Below are positions 59,045 to 64,000 of a DNA stretch of 64,000 nucleotides, in pieces. Each line of letters begins with the position of its first letter. Position 1 is the stretch's first letter. Location: positions 85,281,178 through 85,345,177 of the forward strand of contig CM050449.1 in NCBI GenBank assembly GCA_027563935.2, given 5' to 3'. Under the pieces are notes generated by a model that was given only the letters and a program-made list of their open reading frames with translations, searched no databases and was not told where the DNA came from. This DNA is from Costus lasius. Its lineage: Eukaryota; Streptophyta; Magnoliopsida; Zingiberales; Costaceae. The translations under genes were made by a program, and so were the position numbers.

Positions 59045-61613
59045 TGTTGGTGTATATGCCCTAAAGACCAATGTATGGACATGGTCAGGCATTGTTTGAA
59101 TGTACTTTGATAGAACTATTACTCTTTATATAGGCATGGTCGTTATTATGCAGACTTCTCTACCTGCGTTGATGTATTGAGTTGCATAAATAATGTGCCA
59201 GAAGTTTGGATTGGATCCATTCTCATAAGCTATCCCCAGACAAGGTACCTTAGCAGATATGGGACAGCTTTGCTACATGTGAGACTGGTGTATGGGCTGG
59301 TTAGGTGCAGGGCACAGTAATGCAGACATACAGGTGCATTGGATGCACTGGAGTGATCCACCGTGAGGATTGACTTGTCTAGTCAACAAGTCAATCTCAC
59401 ATGCAAGAGGTTTGCATTGATCCTTAGACTTGAGGTGTTCATGTCTAGATTTGATGATGGGTGTGCTTTAATACAGTCTTACGTCTCTCCGTAATTGGGA
59501 GATCAAAACGACTGTCATTGGGCATGTCATAAGTCATGTGGAAACATGGATGACCAATAGTAGGATTTGCCCCTTCCTTATTGGAAGCATGATATCCACT
59601 TGGGGCGCCCCACCTTGTTGGTGCATGACAGGAAAGTGTGGCCACACTTGTTGAGTCGTGACCAATGCATTGGATAATAAACTTGAGACTAATCCAATGG
59701 CAGGATATCAGCTTAGGCAAAGGGATCTATAATGCAATAGGAATCCTCGTTGTTTGTTAGGAGTTATTGCCATAATGACTTAAGTCCTATGACATGGGTA
59801 GTAGTGATGTGTTGCTAGATACCCCTCACTACTTATGATGTTTACATCATTGCCATCGTCATATGGATCCTACGGGGTCACACGCAATAGACTCTTGACG
59901 TTGCTTTAATCAGAAGCCTTATGATCAAGTTATTGGATAACTTGGATCAATTTGGAAGATTTCATCAGCGCCAATGGGCCTGATGAGTTGGAAGAAAGTT
60001 ATTGGAGCCAAACTTCATTTTTGGCAGGTTGACCCGAAATTGACCTAGATTGGTCACATTTGGATTAGGGTTGCATTAGATTAGATCCAATGGCTTAATC
60101 AACCCATGCCATGAAGTTTGGGCTAGCTCATTATCCAATGAGGCCCAATAATTAGTTGTCATGAAGAGGAATTAGTTTAAAAGGGTATAATGGGGAGAAA
60201 TCTCACCCCATTGGCGCCTAGGGGCATAATGGGGTGAGGGAGGCGCCTTTGCTTCATTATGGAAGTAAAGGGCGCCTAGCCCTTCTTCCTTGGATGGAAT
60301 ACATGCCTCTAAGGCAAGTCTTGGGGCTGATATGGCTTGAGGACTCTTTTGAAAAGAGCTTGGGCGCATATGAGAAGTAGGAAGATGTTTATGGTAAAGT
60401 CATGGAGACTTTCCTTATGAACCCTACATGCACCCAAACCCTTACCCTAGCCGAATTCTTCATGCATGTTGCGCCTAGCCACTTATCCTTTGATGGTAAG
60501 AATACATTTGAGGCATGTATTGGGCTTATATAGTGCTTGGACTTTTATGGATAGGTTGATTATTACGGTTTTTCAAATTTTATATATGCGCCACTTGTCT
60601 CTTCCATGGGTTGATATGGTCATAGCGAGTGCCCTCCTGTGTTGTGATGTGGAAGCATGTTTCCATCTGTGATGAATGCTTGTAAAATCTTTCTACCACC
60701 TGCGTGTGGTTCTCCCCCTTCTTGATGTAAAATTTTCATCTTTCCTTAGAATAGATGTAGAATTGTTTACATCAGATAGGTTAAGGTTCATCAAAGACAA
60801 CAAGGTGTCTTCTTCAACCAATATCAGAGTGGCGCCAGCTTTGGAAGCTTGGTGATGGACTTGCGGCTGAAGGAAGGACAATTGCTTTCGGCTTCTGGCA
60901 TGGGCTGATTTGCTTCAGGGACTCGCAACCCTTGGATGCACAATAACATGTCACATGGCTCGTGACAAGTTATGTGTATGAAAAGGGCTATGACCATATC
61001 GACCAAAATAGCATGCCTGTGATGGTTTATTATTTTGTCCATAGCATGCCTGTGATGTTTTTCCTTTGCTGCCATAACCATAAGAAAACTGCATGCTAGA
61101 AAAGAATAAAACAAACATGCAAAGACTCTCAATACAATATCAAGTCGATAGCCTTCTAACGCGTAGCCCTCATCAAACTATCGATCGGTGGTGTTGTGAA
61201 CTGTTTCCCACCCTCGTGGGACACACCCACTTATCTTTAGAAGGTGTGTGGTAACAATGATTTCCCCAGTCCAGTTTTAACCTGGGCGTGCCTTCGGAAG
61301 GAAATTTGTTGGCCCTGGGCATAACGGTTAGGACCAGACTTGATTAGTTTTTCATATGTCATTGACATGATGAATTACTAGAGGCAGCTGTTGAGAGGAT
61401 AGGGTTTTGTGTTGTATCCAGCCCTCGCTGGACACAAGGCGCCTTCAACATGGCTTCGAGGTCTAGACAAGCAAAAGAGGTACATCTCTAACACATCCTT
61501 GTGTCTTCTCTCTCGCATGGATCCTTGGGAAAGGAATGTGTTTCGGGTGTAATGCTTCTTCCGCTGTGTCCTGGGACTGCAAAATTTTAAATTACACCCG
61601 GCATTCCCTAACA
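59045..61613 (+). repeat. Chimeric 3' LTR of element E (2569 bp)
   Basis: 59045-60559 matches the 5' LTR (25 differences in about 1511 bp); 60556-61444 is a copy of the element's leader; 61438-61613 matches the LTR end again. 2220 minus 540 plus 889 equals 2569, exactly the observed length. It carries the empty sites of B (59261-59265) and D (60646-60650). Confidence 0.93.
60556..61444 (+). repeat. Leader segment inside the 3' LTR of E
   Basis: Equal in length (889 bp) to 37191-37285 plus 54719-55512, with 13 differences seen. Left joint at shared TTGA (60556-60559), right joint at shared GGCGCCT (61438-61444). Includes hairpins 1 and 2 of the leader motif (61203-61224, 61414-61435). The frame at 60824-61132 is the same non-genic frame as 54892-55200. 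Confidence 0.92.
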
Positions 61614-61618
61614 AGATA
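61614..61618. repeat. Target-site duplication of element E, right
   Basis: agata, identical to 25447-25451. Confidence 0.9.
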
Positions 61619-61654
61619 AAAGTAAATTAAAGGAAGTGAACTAAAGTTAGAAAG

Positions 61655-61672
61655 CTTGGGTTGCCTCCCAAG
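61655..61672 (-). other. Post-pol stem-loop of element F
   Basis: On minus CTTGGGAGGCAACCCAAG, 20 bp after the integrase stop. Same motif in H and, weaker, in G. Confidence 0.6.
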
Positions 61673-61692
61673 AAGCGCTAATTTAAAGGTCT

Positions 61693-62988
61693 TTAGCTTG
61701 ACCCTTTAACACTCAGATTTGATAGTGGTTCATCCAAATAAAAACTCTCCCTTTCTTCAACTCGCTCTTCTTGATAATAGTGTTTAAGTCTCTGACCATT
61801 AACCTTGAATTCTCCTGTTTCTTCACTCCATATATCCACGGCTCCGTAAGGATAGGCTTTCTTTATCTGAAAAAGCCCAGACCATCGAGACTTAAGTTTT
61901 CCAGGAAAAAGTCTCAATCTAGAATTGAATAAAAGAACAAAGTCACCTGGTTGGAAATCCCTTCTAAAAATATGCCGATCATGCCATCTTTTGGTTCTTT
62001 CCTTATAAATTTTTGCATTTTCATAAGCTGAAATTCTGATCTCCTCCAACTCATTCAACTGTAATCTTCTTTTTTCTCCCGCATTCTTTAAATCAAAGTT
62101 TAATGCTTTGATTGCCCAGAATGCCTTATGTTCGAGTTCTACAGGGAGATGACAAGATTTGCCATAAACTAATTGATAAGGATACATCCCAATTGGTGTT
62201 TTGAAAGCTGTCTTGTATGCCCACAATGCATCATCAAGTTTGAATGCCCAATCTTTCCTTGTGCGTGAAACTGTCTTCTCCAAAATCCCTTTTATTTCTC
62301 TATTTGATATTTCAACTTGTCCACTTGTTTGAGGATGATAAGGTGTCGCCACTTTATGATTCACCCCATATTTTTTTAGTAAGGTAGCAAACTTGTGTTC
62401 TATGAAATGCGAGCCTCCATCACTAATCACAACTCGTGGGGTCCCAAACCTTGGAAAGATAATTTTTTTGAATAATTTGACAACAACTCTGGAATCATTA
62501 GTTGGGGATGCAATAGCTTCAACCCATTTTGAAACATAATCTACCGCTGCAAGAATATATTTGTTACCTCCAGAAGATGGAAAAGGTCCCATGAAGTCAA
62601 TTCCCCAAACATCAAATATCTCAACCTCAAGAATATTAGACAACGGCATCTCATGTCTTCTGTTAATGTTGCCTGTCCTCTGACACCTATCACAGGATAA
62701 AACAAGCTTTCTAGCATCTTTAAATATTGTGGGCCAATAAAATCCTGATTGCAACACTTTGAAGGCAGTCTTCTCGGCACTGGCATGCCCACCATAAGAA
62801 GATCCATGGCATTGGAACAGTATGTCTGCAACTTCCTTTTTGGGTACACATCTCCTGAAAATACCATCTGCACCTCTTCTAAATACATATGGCTCATCCC
62901 AAAAATAGTGTTTCACCTCAGCCAAAAATCTTTTCCTTTTTTGGTAGCTCAAATCAGGAGGAAAAATATTGGCTACAAGATAATTCAC
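61693..62988 (-). CDS. Integrase (C-terminal part of pol) of Athila element F
   Basis: 431-codon open frame. Seen: zinc-binding region with HGSSYGGH and CDRC (about residues 60-100), catalytic core with [17 protein letters not shown] and [12 protein letters not shown] supplying Asp, Asp and Glu, then the Athila-type stretch [17 protein letters not shown] and [13 protein letters not shown]. It would join new cDNA to host DNA. The frame is the pol C-terminus, not a separate gene: it is separated from RNase H only by a 1-bp loss near 62994, and the Met at 62988 is internal. It is followed directly by the post-pol stem-loop. The integrase itself shows no lesion. Confidence 0.85.
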   Translation of the reverse strand: MNYLVANIFPPDLSYQKRKRFLAEVKHYFWDEPYVFRRGADGIFRRCVPKKEVADILFQCHGSSYGGHASAEKTAFKVLQSGFYWPTIFKDARKLVLSCDRCQRTGNINRRHEMPLSNILEVEIFDVWGIDFMGPFPSSGGNKYILAAVDYVSKWVEAIASPTNDSRVVVKLFKKIIFPRFGTPRVVISDGGSHFIEHKFATLLKKYGVNHKVATPYHPQTSGQVEISNREIKGILEKTVSRTRKDWAFKLDDALWAYKTAFKTPIGMYPYQLVYGKSCHLPVELEHKAFWAIKALNFDLKNAGEKRRLQLNELEEIRISAYENAKIYKERTKRWHDRHIFRRDFQPGDFVLLFNSRLRLFPGKLKSRWSGLFQIKKAYPYGAVDIWSEETGEFKVNGQRLKHYYQEERVEERESFYLDEPLSNLSVKGSS

Positions 62989-63395
62989 TAGTCAGCATAC
63001 CAGGGGGCTCTGAGTTGTGCAATGGTCAAGAGTTGTTCTTCAGGGAAGGAATCATTGATCTCATCATTCTTTCTAGTGTCTACCATTATTCTTGAGAGAT
63101 GATCTGCGACAAGGTTTTCTGATCCCTTTTTGTCTTTAATCTCCAAATCAAATTCTTACAGGAGTAAAATCCATCTGAGTAATCATGGTTTGCTGTCTTT
63201 TTTCTGCATTAAGTATTTCATAGCTGCATGGTCAGTGTACACTACCACTTTGGAGTTAATCAAGTATGACCTAAATTTATCAAAAGCAAATACTATGGCC
63301 AATAGTTCCTTCTCAGTGGTGGTGTAATTTTTCTGTGTTTCATCCAAAGTCTTGCTGGCATAGTGAATAACATGAGGTTTCTTATCTTTTCTCTA
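62989..63395 (-). pseudogene. RNase H region of element F pol, decayed
   Basis: Read on minus, the frame after the TAG at 63395-63393 continues as RNase H ([19 protein letters not shown], then [11 protein letters not shown] and [10 protein letters not shown]) and on through LEIKDKKGSENLVADHLSR to the integrase. Lesions: TAG 63395-63393, TGA 63185-63183, TAA 63158-63156, and a missing base near 62994 that shifts the frame into the integrase. The first three fit C-to-T changes of Gln or Arg codons. Confidence 0.8.
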
Positions 63396-64000
63396 TCCCA
63401 AGACTACTCCCACTGCATAATCACTGGCATCACACATGAGTTCAAAGGGTAAGTTCCAATCTGGGGGTTGAATGATGGGTGCTGAAACCAAGGCTTTCTT
63501 TAACTCCTCAAAAGCAAACAGACATTTCTCATCAAAGCAGGATTTGGCATTTTTACAAAGTAAATCAGTTAAAGGTTTAGCAAGTTTAGAGAAGTGCCTG
63601 ATGAATCTCCTGTAAAACCCTGCATGTCCCAAAAAACTCCTAATCTCCTTGACAGTGGTGGGTGGTGCTAGCTTCTCAATCACTTCTATCTTAGCCTTGT
63701 CCACTTCAATCCCTCTCTCTGAAACAAGATGGCCTAAAACTATCCCCTGTCTAACCATAAAGTGACACTTTTCCCAATTCAAAGACAAGGTTAGTCTCTT
63801 CGCATCTCTGTAAGACTCTAGAGAGATTAGCTAAGCAGTCATCAAAAGTAAAACCATAGACAGAGAAATCATCCATAAAAACATCCATGAAGTCTTCAAT
63901 AAATTCAGAAAAAATTGCCATCATACACCTTTGAAAAGTTGCAGGTGCATTGCATAAACCAAAGGGCATTCTTCTATAAACAAAAGTACCATATGGACAT
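63396..64000 (-). pseudogene. Reverse transcriptase, C-terminal part, of element F
   Basis: Two overlapping frames: 63969-63751 with MPFGLCNAPATFQRCM and the catalytic FMDDFSVYG, and 63788-63393 with NWEKCHFMV, LGHLVSERGIEVD and the FLGHAGFYRRFIR connection, ending in the first RNase H motif FELMCDASDYAVG. They should be one frame; an extra base in the AAA at 63781-63783 (plus) shifts it. The RT start lies beyond 64000. Confidence 0.85.

Larger units (their letters stand above)
25452..61613 (+). mobile_element. Copia element E, non-autonomous, split by B and D
   Basis: 5' LTR 25452-36832 (with B inside), PBS, leader (with D inside), gag remnant, very decayed pol, PPT, chimeric 3' LTR 59045-61613. 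Flanked by agata on both sides. Without guests the 5' LTR is 2220 bp and the 3' LTR 2569 bp; the difference is explained exactly by a 540-bp replacement with an 889-bp leader copy. PBS, PPT, LTR start and leader hairpins match the autonomous A/B/C family. Confidence 0.9.
22397..64000 (-). mobile_element. Athila element F (minus), split by element E; 5' part beyond window
   Basis: Read on the minus strand: RT (from beyond 64000), RNase H, integrase, post-pol stem-loop, then (after element E at 25452-61613 with TSD agata) non-coding region 25451-24338 and the 3' LTR 24337-22397. Integrase features such as [18 protein letters not shown] and [13 protein letters not shown] are Athila-like. The bases attgt at 22392-22396 are the expected target-site duplication; the other copy is out of view. 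Confidence 0.82.

Overview
The window is repetitive DNA from a plant (almost certainly flowering-plant) nuclear genome. Every stretch that can be assigned belongs to LTR retrotransposons of plant lineages: Ty1-copia elements with long (1.7-2.2 kb) LTRs that look Angela/BARE-like, Athila-type Ty3-gypsy elements (one carrying an ATHILA ORF-1-like reading frame), and one chromodomain-type Ty3-gypsy element. I found no host gene, rRNA gene, tRNA gene or CRISPR array. Primer-binding sites mimic the 3' end of plant initiator-Met tRNA (TGGTATCAGAGC), apart from a damaged tRNA-Asp-type site in one Athila element.

Layout. 1-8776: copia element A (+), its first about 328 bp lying left of the window; gag-pol is intact and the LTRs differ at one observed site. 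A sits inside Athila-like element G (+; visible part 8777-15663), which kept a protease fragment, a broken ORF-1 and its 3' LTR but has no RT or integrase. 15664-17158: old, decayed sequence, probably a chromovirus remnant. 17159-22396: Athila-like element H (+), pol-less, with a decayed gag and a 3' LTR cut at 22396 by element F. 22397 to beyond 64000: Athila element F (-), whose 3' LTR is 22397-24337 and whose integrase, RNase H and RT remnants are at 61693-64000. F is split at 25452-61613 by non-autonomous copia element E (+, TSD agata). E's 5' LTR is split by copia element B (-, 25673-34828, TSD gggac). E's leader is split by chromovirus-like element D (+, 37286-54713, TSD gatgt). D's gag-pol is split by copia element C (-, 40972-50165, TSD ctcac). 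This gives a five-level nest, H > F > E > D > C, with B as a second guest of E.

LTR divergence counted by eye agrees with the nesting order: H about 10% over the 87 bp available; E about 1.65%; B about 0.5%; D 3 substitutions in 1760 bp; C 1 in 1733 bp; A 1 in 1358 bp.

The most interesting material is not protein-coding. (1) E's 3' LTR is a chimera: 540 bp of LTR, including a TATA-like box, is replaced by an exact-length 889 bp copy of E's own 5' leader, with microhomology at both joints and the same divergence as the rest of the LTR. This is best explained by template switching during the reverse transcription that made this insertion. (2) A stem-loop with an invariant 18-nt loop and a covarying stem lies in the LTRs of two otherwise diverged copia families (A/B/C and E). 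(3) Three hairpins with covarying stems lie in the leaders of the same two families. (4) Conserved stem-loops occur after pol, in the 3' non-coding part and just before the 3' LTR of the three Athila elements, and F's LTR carries a 72-bp tandem array of TTACGGCA palindromes. E has nearly unreadable pol but young LTRs and shares PBS, PPT, LTR start and leader hairpins with the A/B/C family, so it was probably mobilised in trans by that family.
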